Notes: a model not told the origin generated them from the letters alone. 64,000 nucleotides of DNA from Bacteroidota bacterium (GCA_023423405.1 JAFAFR010000043.1:62001-126000); one strand, 5' to 3'. Shown: positions 33,807-43,424, numbered from the stretch's first letter. Translations and numbers: made by a program.

Positions 33807-35792
33807 ATGAGCAGGAAACAGGCAGGAAAGAAGAAAGAAAAAAACAAACAAAGCTCCGCACCGCTGGTGAGGGGAAAGCTGGATATTACCCGGAGTGGGA
33901 TGGGGTTTGTTGTCAGCGACCAGCCCGGGCAGGATATTCTCGTTCGTCCCAATGACTTCAACACAGCCATGCACGGCGACACGGTCGAAGCACGCATCAC
34001 CAAGCCGGCCGGTAAAATGGGGCGTATGCAGGGTGTGGTGGAAAAAGTGCTGGAGAGAAAACAGGTGGTGTTCATGGGCCGCCTGGAGATCAGTAAGAAT
34101 TTCGCTTTTTTTATTGCCGACGGCGACCGGCCCATGCCGGATATCTACATCCCGCTTGCCAATATCCACGAGGCTCCCAACGGCTCGCGGGTAATGGTGC
34201 GGATCATAGAATGGGAGCAGGGCAAAAAGCCGGTAGGCGAAGTGGTGGAACTGCTGGAAGAAAGCGCCGAGAACGACCTTGCTATGAAGGAGATCATCCT
34301 GTCGGCCGGCTTCCCGATGAGTTTTCCGGAAGATGTGATCGAAGAAACCGCCCGCATTCCTGAAATACTGTCTCTTGCTGAAATAGAGAAGCGGCGCGAC
34401 TTCCGCGAGGTGCTTACCTTTACCATCGACCCCACGGATGCAAAGGATTTTGACGACGCCCTTTCCATTCGCCCCGTTAAATCGGGGTATGAAATAGGCG
34501 TCCATATTGCCGACGTGAGTTATTATGTGGAGCCGGGTACTGAGCTGGATAAGGAAGCCTACCAGCGTGCTACCTCGGTGTACCTGCCCGACCGGGTGAA
34601 TCCCATGCTGCCGGAAAAGATCTCCAACGAACTTTGTTCCCTGCGTCCGCACGAAGACAAATTCACTTTCTCCGCGGTATTCCATATTTCGTCCAAAGGC
34701 GAAGTGAAGGACTACTGGCTGGGCCGCACCGTTATCCATTCCAATCATCGTTTCACCTATGAAGAAGTGCAGGAGGTGATCGAATCGGGAGAGGGCCTGT
34801 ATAAGGAAGAGATCTTGCTGTTGAACGGACTGGCGCAGAAATTCCGCAAACAACGCTTTAAAAAAGGAGCCATCAATTTTTCTTCACAGGAAGTACGGTT
34901 TAAGCTCGATGAGCAGCGCCGGCCCATCGGCATCATGATCAAGGAGAGCAAGGAAGCGCATCAACTGATCGAGGAATTCATGCTCCTGGCCAACCGCTAT
35001 GTGGCGGAACACATCGGGAAAATTGAAGTCGATAAGAAGTCCATTCCCTTCCCTTACCGCACGCACGACCAGCCCGATGAAGAGAAGCTGTTGCCCTTTG
35101 CAGCCTTTGCGCGGAAATTCGGGCACTCTTTTGATACGAAGTCACCCGAACGTATAGCCGAATCTTTCAATCGCCTGCTGGAAGACGTGAAGGGACAGCC
35201 GGAACAGCACGTGCTGGAACAACTGGGCATCCGCACTATGGCCAAAGCGGCGTACACCACCAAGAACATCGGCCATTATGGGCTCGGCTTTGAACACTAT
35301 TGCCATTTCACTTCTCCCATTCGCCGTTATCCGGATGTGATGGTGCACCGGATCCTGCAGGAAATACTCGACAGCCGTTTTGTGCTCGATAAAAAAATGG
35401 AAGAGAAATGCAAACACTGCAGCGAAAGGGAAAGGGCGGCCATGGAAGCGGAGAGAGCGGGCAATAAATACAAACAGGTAGAGTATTTAAAGAATTTCCT
35501 GGGGGAAGAATTCGACGGCGTTATCAGCGGCGTTTCTTCTTTCGGATTCTGGGTGGAAACAGTGGAGCACAAGTGCGAGGGGCTGGTGAGCATTGCCAGT
35601 CTTTCGGAGGTGGACGATTTCCGGCATGTTGAATCCGACTATATGCTGGTAGGGTTGCGCTCGGGCAGGCAATTCCGCATGGGCGATAAAGTAAGGATCC
35701 GCGTGGTGGCCGCCAACCTGGAAAAAAGACAGCTCGATTTTGAATGGGTGATCACCGCTTCCCTGAAAGAACATTCCCGGAAAAAAAGATAA
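33807..35792 (+). CDS. rnr: Ribonuclease R
   Basis: A 661-residue 3'-5' exoribonuclease that degrades structured RNA. After a basic N-terminus (SRKQAGKKKEKNKQ) come cold-shock-like OB domains (about 20-170), the RNB catalytic domain with the Mg-binding DPTDAKDFDDALS (about 210-222) and RYPDVMVHR, and a C-terminal S1 domain (about 570-650) with a basic tail. The length is somewhat below that of E. coli RNase R, as is usual in Bacteroidota. It begins nine bases after lpxK, and its last base is the first base of the rluF start (TAATG). Confidence 0.93.
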   Translation: MSRKQAGKKKEKNKQSSAPLVRGKLDITRSGMGFVVSDQPGQDILVRPNDFNTAMHGDTVEARITKPAGKMGRMQGVVEKVLERKQVVFMGRLEISKNFAFFIADGDRPMPDIYIPLANIHEAPNGSRVMVRIIEWEQGKKPVGEVVELLEESAENDLAMKEIILSAGFPMSFPEDVIEETARIPEILSLAEIEKRRDFREVLTFTIDPTDAKDFDDALSIRPVKSGYEIGVHIADVSYYVEPGTELDKEAYQRATSVYLPDRVNPMLPEKISNELCSLRPHEDKFTFSAVFHISSKGEVKDYWLGRTVIHSNHRFTYEEVQEVIESGEGLYKEEILLLNGLAQKFRKQRFKKGAINFSSQEVRFKLDEQRRPIGIMIKESKEAHQLIEEFMLLANRYVAEHIGKIEVDKKSIPFPYRTHDQPDEEKLLPFAAFARKFGHSFDTKSPERIAESFNRLLEDVKGQPEQHVLEQLGIRTMAKAAYTTKNIGHYGLGFEHYCHFTSPIRRYPDVMVHRILQEILDSRFVLDKKMEEKCKHCSERERAAMEAERAGNKYKQVEYLKNFLGEEFDGVISGVSSFGFWVETVEHKCEGLVSIASLSEVDDFRHVESDYMLVGLRSGRQFRMGDKVRIRVVAANLEKRQLDFEWVITASLKEHSRKKR

Positions 35793-36748
35793 TGGAAGCT
35801 TCTGTAAGTCTCAACAAATTCATCAGCGATACAGGGTATTGTTCGCGCAGGGAAGCCGACCGGCTGATCCTGGAAGGACGCGTATTATTGAACGGTGTTC
35901 CGGCCAAACCTGGCAACCGTTGGCAAAAAGGCGATGAGGTGGAAGTGGATGGCAGCCTGGTTACCATTAAACAAAAAGAAAAGCCGGTATACCTCGCTTT
36001 TAATAAACCGGTAGGCATTACTACCACTACGGAAGAGCAGGTGCGTGGCAATATCATCAGTTTCATCGGTTACTCCAAACGCATTTTCCCCATCGGCCGG
36101 CTCGATAAGGATTCGGAAGGACTTATTTTCCTGACCAACGACGGCGATATGGTGAACAAGATGTTGCGGGCAGGCAATGCACATGAAAAAGAATACCTGG
36201 TACGCGTGCACAAGCCCATTGAGCCTGGGTTTGCGGAAAAGATGTCGGCGGGCATTCCGCTGGCCGAAGGGCGCACACTTCCCTGTAAAGTGCGGGTTGT
36301 TGGCCGCCAGCAGTTCAGCATTGTGCTGGTTCAGGGCTGGAACCGGCAGATCCGCCGCATGTGTGAATACCTCGGTTATACGGTGAACGGCCTGCAGCGA
36401 ACCCGCATTATGCAGGTACGGCTCGATAAGCTGGCGGTGGGGAAATGGCGCTACCTCAGCGATGCGGAACTGCACCAGGTGAAGGAAGCATTGAAAACCT
36501 CAGTGGGAGAGGCGCCGGCCGGGAAAAAGAAAACGGCTACTGCTGCCGGGAAGCCCATAGCTTCCGGACCGAAAAAACCTGCTGTTCCTCCCGCCCAAAA
36601 AACCGCAGCTTCCGGAGCCAGGAAACCCGCTGCTTCTTCCGGCAGGAAAAACGTTAATGCTGCTGCAAAAAAAACCGATGCTCCTGCAGCCCCCAAGAAG
36701 AGTGGTTCCTACAAAGCTTTCCGCGATCGCGGCCGGCAGCGCGGTTGA
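35792..36748 (+). CDS. rluF: 23S rRNA pseudouridine synthase, RluF type, with Lys/Ala/Pro-rich tail
   Basis: A 318-residue pseudouridine synthase. An S4 RNA-binding domain (about 1-60, SLNKFISDTGYCSRREADRL) precedes the catalytic domain with GRLDKDSEGLIFLTNDGD, whose first Asp is catalytic, and RMCEYLGY. This best matches RluF, which makes pseudouridine 2604 in 23S rRNA. From about residue 239 to the end is a low-complexity tail of Lys, Ala, Pro and Ser repeats ending in an Arg/Gly patch, probably disordered and RNA-binding. The ATG at 35792 overlaps the rnr stop by one base. Confidence 0.88.
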   Translation: MEASVSLNKFISDTGYCSRREADRLILEGRVLLNGVPAKPGNRWQKGDEVEVDGSLVTIKQKEKPVYLAFNKPVGITTTTEEQVRGNIISFIGYSKRIFPIGRLDKDSEGLIFLTNDGDMVNKMLRAGNAHEKEYLVRVHKPIEPGFAEKMSAGIPLAEGRTLPCKVRVVGRQQFSIVLVQGWNRQIRRMCEYLGYTVNGLQRTRIMQVRLDKLAVGKWRYLSDAELHQVKEALKTSVGEAPAGKKKTATAAGKPIASGPKKPAVPPAQKTAASGARKPAASSGRKNVNAAAKKTDAPAAPKKSGSYKAFRDRGRQRG

Positions 36749-36782
36749 TTGTTGTGGCGATGACCGTCATTAAAGTGGCTGA

Positions 36783-38336
36783 TCATTTTGCCAATAGCAT
36801 AATGGCTGCATAGGTTTCAATGCCCTGCCAGAAATTTCCCAAACGGATGTTCTCATTTTCTGCATGCTGGTTGTTGTCGTGGTTGGCGATGGGTACAATT
36901 ACCGTTTTCGCGTCCAGGTATTTCTCGAACACATAAAGCGGCAGCGAACCACCGAGTGAAGGCACCAAAACAACCGGCTCCCGGCTGGTGGATTGCACTG
37001 CCGCAATCACCTGTCGCCCGAGCGGAAGGGTCATATCAGTACGTTGCGCATTGTAACCGTCTTTCCCGGGAATTGCTTTTACCAGGGGGCGGCCCGAAGC
37101 GCGTTCTTCTTCCGTGGGCTCGTGGTCAATGACGGTGAATCCCTGTTCCCGGATGTGATCGATCAGTTTCTGCTGCTGGCGCTGCCAGTCGTTGCCCGGC
37201 ACCAAACGCAGGTCCAGCACGGCTTCTGCTGTAGTGGGGATCATGTTGGAAGCCATCTTTCCCACATTGCCCGAGGACATGCCATTGATGTTAAGCGAGG
37301 GCTGGTTGATGGCTTCCATCAGTGAGAGGCCCGGTTGCTCTTCGCGGCCAAAGCCCAGTTCCTCTTTCATTTGACGCTCGACCGGCGGTACGGCGGCCAG
37401 CGCTTTTTTTTCTGCATCGGTAAGCGGTAATACATCGTCGTAGAATCCTTTGATGGTAACGCGGCCGCTGTCGTTTTTCATGCCGGCGAGCAGTTTGGCA
37501 AGTGTGAGCGCGGGGTTGGGCACCCAGTTTCCATAGTGCCCGCTGTGCAGCGGACGCCGCGGGCCGTATACGGTAAGGATTAGGTGCGCATCGCCGCGCA
37601 CACCGAATACCACCTGCCTGCGCCCGCTCTGGTGCACAGGACCATCGCAGATGATCCAGCCGTCGGATTGCAGCAGCGACGCATGTTTCTGCAAGATTTC
37701 CGGCAGGTGTTCAGAGCCTGCTTCTTCTTCCCCTTCAAAAAAGAATTTGATGTTGACGGCGGGCGACAGGCCGGCTGCCCGGATGGCTTCATAAGCATAG
37801 AGTAGTCCCGCTACGCCTGCCTTATCGTCGGAGGCGCCACGCGCATAGATCCGCCAGTCGTTTTCGATTTGTTTGCCTTTTTCCGGGAAGGGCAGGGGCT
37901 GTGCGCCTGCCCTTCCCGGAATGGCGCCGGAGTAGAGGACCGGTGTAAAAGGCTGCAGGCCGGGCGCCCACTGCGCAGGGTTCACCGGCTGGCCATCGTA
38001 ATGTGCGTAGAACACCAGGGTTTGTTTGGCGCCGGGCACACGCACTTCTCCATAAACAGCAGGCGGTGTGGCAGGATGATCCGCTTCCAGCAGGCGTACA
38101 TTTGCAATGCCCCGCTGCTGCATCATTTCCATAATGTGTTTTGCATTGCGCCTGATGCCGGCGGAATCAGAAGCGATATTGGGTAAGCGCAGGAATTCAC
38201 GGAACGACAGCAGCCAATCGGTTTTCTTTTCTTCCAGGACGCGGGAAAGCGCCGGTTGTTTTTGCTGCGCATGGGCGTCTCCGTGAGCAAGGAAGAACAG
38301 CGCCGCAGCCAGTGCGGAAAAGAGAACAGGTCTCAT
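36783..38336 (-). CDS. Secreted M20-family metallopeptidase
   Basis: A 517-residue exported dipeptidase/carboxypeptidase-like enzyme. A signal peptide (1-23, LFSALAAALFFLAHGDAHA) precedes the catalytic domain with YAHYDGQP, ARGASDDKAG, general base and ligand in EGEEEAGSEH, dimer-domain SGHYGNW and the last metal-site His in NHDNNQHAENE, so all di-zinc residues are present. The start 38336 gives a clean signal; a longer frame runs into the amidase gene. It begins 10 bases after the amidase stop and is the last gene of the minus-strand group. Confidence 0.88.
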   Translation of the reverse strand: MRPVLFSALAAALFFLAHGDAHAQQKQPALSRVLEEKKTDWLLSFREFLRLPNIASDSAGIRRNAKHIMEMMQQRGIANVRLLEADHPATPPAVYGEVRVPGAKQTLVFYAHYDGQPVNPAQWAPGLQPFTPVLYSGAIPGRAGAQPLPFPEKGKQIENDWRIYARGASDDKAGVAGLLYAYEAIRAAGLSPAVNIKFFFEGEEEAGSEHLPEILQKHASLLQSDGWIICDGPVHQSGRRQVVFGVRGDAHLILTVYGPRRPLHSGHYGNWVPNPALTLAKLLAGMKNDSGRVTIKGFYDDVLPLTDAEKKALAAVPPVERQMKEELGFGREEQPGLSLMEAINQPSLNINGMSSGNVGKMASNMIPTTAEAVLDLRLVPGNDWQRQQQKLIDHIREQGFTVIDHEPTEEERASGRPLVKAIPGKDGYNAQRTDMTLPLGRQVIAAVQSTSREPVVLVPSLGGSLPLYVFEKYLDAKTVIVPIANHDNNQHAENENIRLGNFWQGIETYAAIMLLAK

Positions 38337-38346
38337 GGCATTTGTT

Positions 38347-39966
38347 TTATGCAGTGAAGCTGGCCTGGAAGCCGGGCTTTTTTCTCGCTTTGGTGGCCTG
38401 CTCAAAAGCATAGGCGATGGCAAGCAGCGGCCCTTCCGAATAAGCGGGACCAAAAAAAGAGAAACCTACCGGTAACCCATAAACGAAGCCACAGGGCACC
38501 GAAATATGCGGGTATCCCGAAATGGCCGCCGGTTGCGTCAGAAACACATCGCCCCAGCGATCGCCGTACCAGCGGTCGATGCTGCAGGCCGGGCCCATGG
38601 TGAGTCCGGCTATGGCATCCAGTTGGTTTTTGCTGAAAAGTTCATCCAGCAGCCTGCGTGATCCGTCGCGGCTTTTTTTCAGCGCTTCCAGGTATTCGGG
38701 CCTGTCCAGTCCGCCAAGGGCTTCACAGGCTTCCAGGGTTTCCTGTTTGAAATAAGGCATGGCTTTGTCCTGGTTGGTGGTGTTGAACGCGATCACTTCC
38801 TTCAGCGATTTCACCGGTGCCTTGGCGGCAGAGAGGTATTTGTTGACACCGTCTTTGAATTCATATTTCAGTACGGTGAATTCCGCCTCTCCGTAAGGGC
38901 GCAGGCTTTCGAGATAATCCAGTTCAACCACCGTGGCGCCGGCCTGAACCAGCGCGGCTTTACCGGCTTCCTGCAGGCGGTGCAGGAACTGGTTATTGCC
39001 CTGCGGTTTTTTCTCTATGCCAATGCGTTTTCCTTTGAGCGCGCCGGCGTCCAGGAAGCGGCTATAGTCTGTAGCTTTTTTTGCATCGGCCTCGCGCGTG
39101 GCGGGGTCGGCGGCGTCGGTGCCTGCCAGTATGCTCAGCAAGATGGCCGTGTCTTCCACCGTACGGGTAATAGGACCTGCTGTATCCTGCGTGTGCGAAA
39201 TGGGAATGATGCCGCTGCGGCTCACCAGGCCCACGGTCGGTTTCAGTCCCACCACGCCGTTTACAGCCGCCGGGCAGGTAATGCTGCCGTCGGTTTCCGT
39301 ACCAATGGTAACGGCGCAGAGGTTGGCGGCGGCAGCCACGCCCGACCCCGAACTGGAGCCGCAGGGATTGTGACTGAGCAGGTAGGGATTCAGGGTCTGC
39401 CCGCCGCGGCTGCTCCAGCCCGAGCAGGAAGCGGAACTGCGGAAATTGGCCCACTCGCTCAGGTTGGTTTTGCCAAGTATAACGGCACCGGCTAAACGCA
39501 ATTTTTCCACCAGGAAAGCATCGCGCGAAGCTTTGTTGCCGGCGAGCGCCAGCGCGCCCGCCGTGGTCTGCATCTTATCGGCGGTATCGATATTGTCTTT
39601 GATCAGTACCGGGATGCCGTGCAGGGGGCCGCGCAGTTTGCCGGCTTTTCTTTCCGCGTCTCTTTCCGTGGCGATGGCAATGGCATCGGGGTTCAGCTCT
39701 ATCACGGCACGCAGGGCGGGCCCCGATTTGTCGATGGCGTGTATACGTTGGAGATAAAGCTCAGCAATGGAAACGGCCGACTGGCTTCCTTTTTCCATCA
39801 TCTCCTGCAGGGAGCGGATAGTGGCTTCTTCCAGCGGAAAATCTTCTTCTGCTTTGCCTGTTGCTGTTTTGGCTTTGTCCTCCTTTTGCCGGCAGGCTTC
39901 CAGGCTAATGGCTGCCAGTGACGCAGCGGCCAGGGAACCGTTCCGGAGAAATTTTCTTCTTTTCAT
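38347..39966 (-). CDS. Amidase-signature enzyme, Tat-exported lipoprotein
   Basis: A 539-residue amidase with an unusual export signal: RRKFLR (a twin-arginine motif, residues 3-8), a hydrophobic stretch and lipobox LEAC (about 22-25), so it should be a folded, lipid-anchored periplasmic enzyme. The Ser-cisSer-Lys triad is visible in VLIKDNIDTAD (Lys) and GSSSGSGVAAAAN, then GTETDGSI. Family members hydrolyse amides, from peptides to urethanes. An ATG two codons upstream (39972) is an alternative start. It lies 47 bases after the Gfo/Idh gene and 10 bases before the M20 peptidase. Confidence 0.87.
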   Translation of the reverse strand: MKRRKFLRNGSLAAASLAAISLEACRQKEDKAKTATGKAEEDFPLEEATIRSLQEMMEKGSQSAVSIAELYLQRIHAIDKSGPALRAVIELNPDAIAIATERDAERKAGKLRGPLHGIPVLIKDNIDTADKMQTTAGALALAGNKASRDAFLVEKLRLAGAVILGKTNLSEWANFRSSASCSGWSSRGGQTLNPYLLSHNPCGSSSGSGVAAAANLCAVTIGTETDGSITCPAAVNGVVGLKPTVGLVSRSGIIPISHTQDTAGPITRTVEDTAILLSILAGTDAADPATREADAKKATDYSRFLDAGALKGKRIGIEKKPQGNNQFLHRLQEAGKAALVQAGATVVELDYLESLRPYGEAEFTVLKYEFKDGVNKYLSAAKAPVKSLKEVIAFNTTNQDKAMPYFKQETLEACEALGGLDRPEYLEALKKSRDGSRRLLDELFSKNQLDAIAGLTMGPACSIDRWYGDRWGDVFLTQPAAISGYPHISVPCGFVYGLPVGFSFFGPAYSEGPLLAIAYAFEQATKARKKPGFQASFTA

Positions 39967-40013
39967 ATGCATGGCGGAAATAAAAAGGCCCCGCAATCTG
40001 CGAGGCCCTGAAT

Positions 40014-41363
40014 TTAGAAGTATTTGGTGACTCCCGGAACAGCGATGGGATAATAACCATCGGCATTGGGAAGGATGGGCGGCGCTGCATCCCAGGCAAA
40101 GGTTTTGGGCATGATGTCGATGCCGCTGTTGATGGCTTTGTCCCACTCGATCACCTGGCCGCTGTAGGTGGCCATTCGCCCCAGGATGGCCGTCATGGTG
40201 CTTTTGGCACCGTTTTCGGCGTCGGCAAATTTGTATTGCCCTTTTGCGATGGCGGCAAAGAGCTCATCGTGTTCGGTTTGGTAAGGGTTGTTCTCCTTGG
40301 TCTGGTCGAACTGGTAAAGCGATTTGCCTTTGAGATCGGAAATGCTGCCGGCGCCGCAATGGATTTTTCCTTTGGTGCCTACCAGCATTTCATCCACCTT
40401 ACTCATGGTGCCGGGAATGTGGCGGCACTGGCTGTTGAGCACACTGCCGTCGGCATAAGTGAACTCCACGTAGTGGTGGTCGAAGATTTCGCCGTACTCT
40501 TTGCCCACGCGTACCTGGCGGCCGCCAAGGCCCTGGGCCTTTACCGGGTAGCCACCCTTGAACCAGTTAACGGCATCGATGTTGTGGATGTGCTGTTCGT
40601 TGATGTGATCGCCGCAGAGCCAGTTGAAATAATACCAGTTGCGCATCTGGTATTCCATTTCGGTTTGCCCGGCCTGGCGCGGGTGCACCCATACGCCATC
40701 ATTGTCCCACCAGGCCTGTGCAGAAACGATGTCGCCGATCAGGTTCTTTCTCTTATACAACTCCCGGTAGGAATTTTGATAATGGCGCTGCAGTCCCACC
40801 ACCACGTTCAGTTTTTTCTGTTTGGCGATGGCCGCGGCTGCCAGCACTTTCTGTATCCCCGCAGGATCCGTGGCTACGGGCTTTTCCATGAACACATGTT
40901 TGCCCTGGCGGATGGCTTCTTCAAAATGGATGGGCCTGAAACCAGGAGGTGTGGTCAGGATCACCACATCGGCCAGCGCAATCGCTTTCTGGTAGCCGTC
41001 GAAACCCGTAAATCTTCTTTCTTCCGGCACATCAATGCTGGCTTTCACGTTTTTCACCTTGCTGGAATAGTCGGAAATATCATCGGCATTCAGCGTATTG
41101 AAACACTGATCGATGCGGTCATGGAAAGCATCGGCCATGGCCACCAGCTTTACTTTCTGTCCGCTCAGCAGGGCCTGCATGGCAGCGCCGGTACCACGTC
41201 CGCCGCAACCCACCAGGGCTATTTTAATGGTGCCGTCGGCGCCGGAAAAATAATTCGCCTTCGACAGGAAAGGCGTGGCCAGCACACCGCCTGCGAGTAT
41301 GCCGGATTGTTTCATGAATTCCCTGCGGGAACCCTGTTTGCCATTGGAAGCTTCGTTTGTCAT
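40014..41363 (-). CDS. Tat-exported Gfo/Idh/MocA oxidoreductase
   Basis: A 449-residue NAD(P)-type oxidoreductase. A Tat signal (SRREFMKQSGILAGG, about 12-26) leads to the Rossmann motif ALVGCGGRGTG (about 49-59) and the EKPVATD catalytic motif, followed by the C-terminal sheet domain. Exported Gfo/Idh proteins of Bacteroidota carry their nucleotide across folded and act on sugars or glycosides in the periplasm. A hydroxypyruvate-isomerase-like protein, also with a Tat signal, is encoded 2 kb away in the opposite direction, which suggests shared sugar chemistry. Confidence 0.87.
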   Translation of the reverse strand: MTNEASNGKQGSRREFMKQSGILAGGVLATPFLSKANYFSGADGTIKIALVGCGGRGTGAAMQALLSGQKVKLVAMADAFHDRIDQCFNTLNADDISDYSSKVKNVKASIDVPEERRFTGFDGYQKAIALADVVILTTPPGFRPIHFEEAIRQGKHVFMEKPVATDPAGIQKVLAAAAIAKQKKLNVVVGLQRHYQNSYRELYKRKNLIGDIVSAQAWWDNDGVWVHPRQAGQTEMEYQMRNWYYFNWLCGDHINEQHIHNIDAVNWFKGGYPVKAQGLGGRQVRVGKEYGEIFDHHYVEFTYADGSVLNSQCRHIPGTMSKVDEMLVGTKGKIHCGAGSISDLKGKSLYQFDQTKENNPYQTEHDELFAAIAKGQYKFADAENGAKSTMTAILGRMATYSGQVIEWDKAINSGIDIMPKTFAWDAAPPILPNADGYYPIAVPGVTKYF

Positions 41364-41389
41364 GTTAGAGTTGTATGAAATAAGAAGGA

Positions 41390-42364
41390 TTATTTACCGA
41401 GGTATTTCTGATAAAAAGCTTTGATCTCTTCGGGTGATGGTTGCTGATAGGGCCTTACCACGCGGAATCCTACCATGGAGGCTTCCGTAAGCCACCAGCG
41501 GCTCTTCGGGATCTGGGGATCGCGTCGGTTCCAGGAGGGATCTGACTTTACGCGGGCGGCACTGCGCAGTTGCCCGGCGGCATCCCTATAACCGCCACCT
41601 CTTACTACCTTGGGATAACGGGAAGCACTAAACGCCGGTTCAGTATCCTTGCTGCCATCGGCTATTTTTTCATAAGCGTGCTCATCATAGTGATCGAGGG
41701 TCCACTCGCTTACGTTTCCGAGCATATCATACAATCCCCAGGCGTTGGGTTTTTTCTGTCCCGATTTGTGAAACACATTGCCGCTGTTGCCGCTGAACCA
41801 GGCGTAGTCGCCCAGCGCGCCGGCCTGGTCGCCGAAAAAATAGGCGGTAGTGCTTCCCGCCCTGCAGGCGTATTCCCATTCTGCTTCGGTAGGAAGACGG
41901 TAAAATATGCCGGTCTTTTCATAGAGCCAGCGGCAATACATGAGGGCGGCGTATTGCGAAAGGCTGTTCACCGGGAAGCCGCCTTCCTTGCCCATGCCCA
42001 GGCTGAAATCGATGTACTGCGGACTGGGTCGCGTAACAGCATCGACGGTGCTGTTCTGGGAAATGGATCCGTCTTTGAAGAATACATCAAACGCATCGCG
42101 ACTGGTTTCCAGGCTGGCCATCCAGAAAGGAGAAACGGTTAACTTTTTTGCGGGACCTTCATCGGCAGACCGTCCTTTTTCTCCCGCGGGACTTCCCAGT
42201 GTAAAACTGCCACCGGGAATGGGCACCATACTGAATTGCAGGCTGGCGCCGGGTACCTGCTGGTCATAGGGTTTAAATTCGGTTGTTTGTCCCTGTACAC
42301 TGGGCCCGCACAATGAACAGCACAGCAGGGCAAGTCCGGTAAATCTCTTCAACTGGTTCAGCAT
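41390..42364 (-). CDS. SUMF1/FGE-fold secreted protein lacking the catalytic cysteines
   Basis: A 324-residue exported protein with signal peptide (1-25) and a complete SUMF1 fold: IPGGSFTLGSP, EVSRDAF-like ETSRDAF, RLPTEAEWEYACRAG, NAWGLYDMLGNVSEW and VRGGGYRDAAGQLRSAARV, ending GFRVVRP. True formylglycine-generating enzymes have two cysteines after the RGGS motif; here that stretch has none, so sulfatase activation is unlikely. Related non-FGE members bind ligands or serve in envelope machinery. It starts 49 bases after apbE and ends 26 bases before the Gfo/Idh gene. Confidence 0.85.
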   Translation of the reverse strand: MLNQLKRFTGLALLCCSLCGPSVQGQTTEFKPYDQQVPGASLQFSMVPIPGGSFTLGSPAGEKGRSADEGPAKKLTVSPFWMASLETSRDAFDVFFKDGSISQNSTVDAVTRPSPQYIDFSLGMGKEGGFPVNSLSQYAALMYCRWLYEKTGIFYRLPTEAEWEYACRAGSTTAYFFGDQAGALGDYAWFSGNSGNVFHKSGQKKPNAWGLYDMLGNVSEWTLDHYDEHAYEKIADGSKDTEPAFSASRYPKVVRGGGYRDAAGQLRSAARVKSDPSWNRRDPQIPKSRWWLTEASMVGFRVVRPYQQPSPEEIKAFYQKYLGK

Positions 42365-42413
42365 TTAGAGGTTCAATTTAAGGAATCCGGGCCATTGCAC
42401 CCCGTGTTTTTGC

Positions 42414-43424
42414 TTATTTCCATTGCGCACGAAAGTTCCGGTTGGACCATTTCCGGATCTTCCCGTTCCGGTTCTCCGTTACCAGGATGCCGGCCCCCAT
42501 TGCGTTTGCGAGCTTCTTTGCTTTCCGGAAGGGCAGCAGGGCGCCAGCCTTGGTCATCCAGTCGGCCGCTACACAATCGGTTGATATGATGGTGGTATTC
42601 CTGGGATGTGTAGTGCCGTAACCGGTTGCGGGGTCAATGATGTGCGAGTATCTTTTCCCTTCGTGGAGCATGAACTGGTAGAGATCGCCCGAGGTGGTGA
42701 CGCTGCAATTACTGATCAGCAGCGTGCCTGGTAACAGCATTGCCGCTTCTTCCGGAACATTGACCGCTATTTTCCAGCCCGCTGCTCCGGGAGGTGCGGC
42801 GCTGGTGGCGATATCGCCGCTCACATCCACCAGGGCGCTTTGAATGCCCAGGTCGCGGCTGCGCTGCAGCACTTTGCCGGCGATATAGCCCTGCGCAATG
42901 CCGCCGAGGTCGAGCTGCATGCCGGGCAAGTCCAGCACCGCCCTGCTTTCTGCAGCAAACAACTGCACATGCTGGAACCCGCAGCGGGCGCGGGCTGCGG
43001 CCACTGAGTCTGCCGCAGGCCACTGACCTGTTTTACGGGCCCTGCGCCACAAATGCGTGAGTGGGCCCAGACTGATATCGAATTTCCCGCCTGTTTTTTG
43101 CCAGGCGCCGGCCGACAATTGCAGGATGTCGAAAAGAGCGGGACTGCATACAAATCCCGCCGGATCGCCGGCGCGGGCGCAGAGCCGGTTCAGCTCACTG
43201 CTGTCGGCATAATCCGTAAAGATCGCGGCCAGGCTGTCCACCAGCGAAAAGCAATTTTCCGCCACCGCCGCGGCATGGAGGCTGTCGCTGTGTACCAGTA
43301 TCATGGTAAAGGGAGAACCCATTTTAGGGCGGCTGAAAGAAAACTTCTGCGGTTGTGCCATACAGTTAGTGAAACCGGCGACGGTTATCAACAGCAACAG
43401 GAAAATTCGACAGACTTGCAGCAT
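42414..43424 (-). CDS. apbE: FAD:protein FMN transferase
   Basis: A 336-residue exported ApbE, which attaches FMN from FAD to a Thr or Ser of a target protein in the periplasm. A signal (1-23) precedes MGSPFTMIL, FDISLGPLTHLW, LDLGGIAQGYIAGK, VDVSGD and SHIIDPATGYG, the FAD- and Mg-binding elements. No protein with an FMN-acceptor motif (D-x-x-S/T-G-A-T) is recognisable in the neighbourhood, so its client is either elsewhere or of a new kind. It heads the minus-strand group and is divergent from the Tat-exported isomerase gene, 54 bases away. Confidence 0.9.
   Translation of the reverse strand: MLQVCRIFLLLLITVAGFTNCMAQPQKFSFSRPKMGSPFTMILVHSDSLHAAAVAENCFSLVDSLAAIFTDYADSSELNRLCARAGDPAGFVCSPALFDILQLSAGAWQKTGGKFDISLGPLTHLWRRARKTGQWPAADSVAAARARCGFQHVQLFAAESRAVLDLPGMQLDLGGIAQGYIAGKVLQRSRDLGIQSALVDVSGDIATSAAPPGAAGWKIAVNVPEEAAMLLPGTLLISNCSVTTSGDLYQFMLHEGKRYSHIIDPATGYGTTHPRNTTIISTDCVAADWMTKAGALLPFRKAKKLANAMGAGILVTENRNGKIRKWSNRNFRAQWK

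Noticed and set aside
41390..42364. Sulfatase-activating formylglycine-generating enzyme
   Set aside because: The cysteine pair after the RGGS-type motif is absent and no sulfatase gene is nearby.
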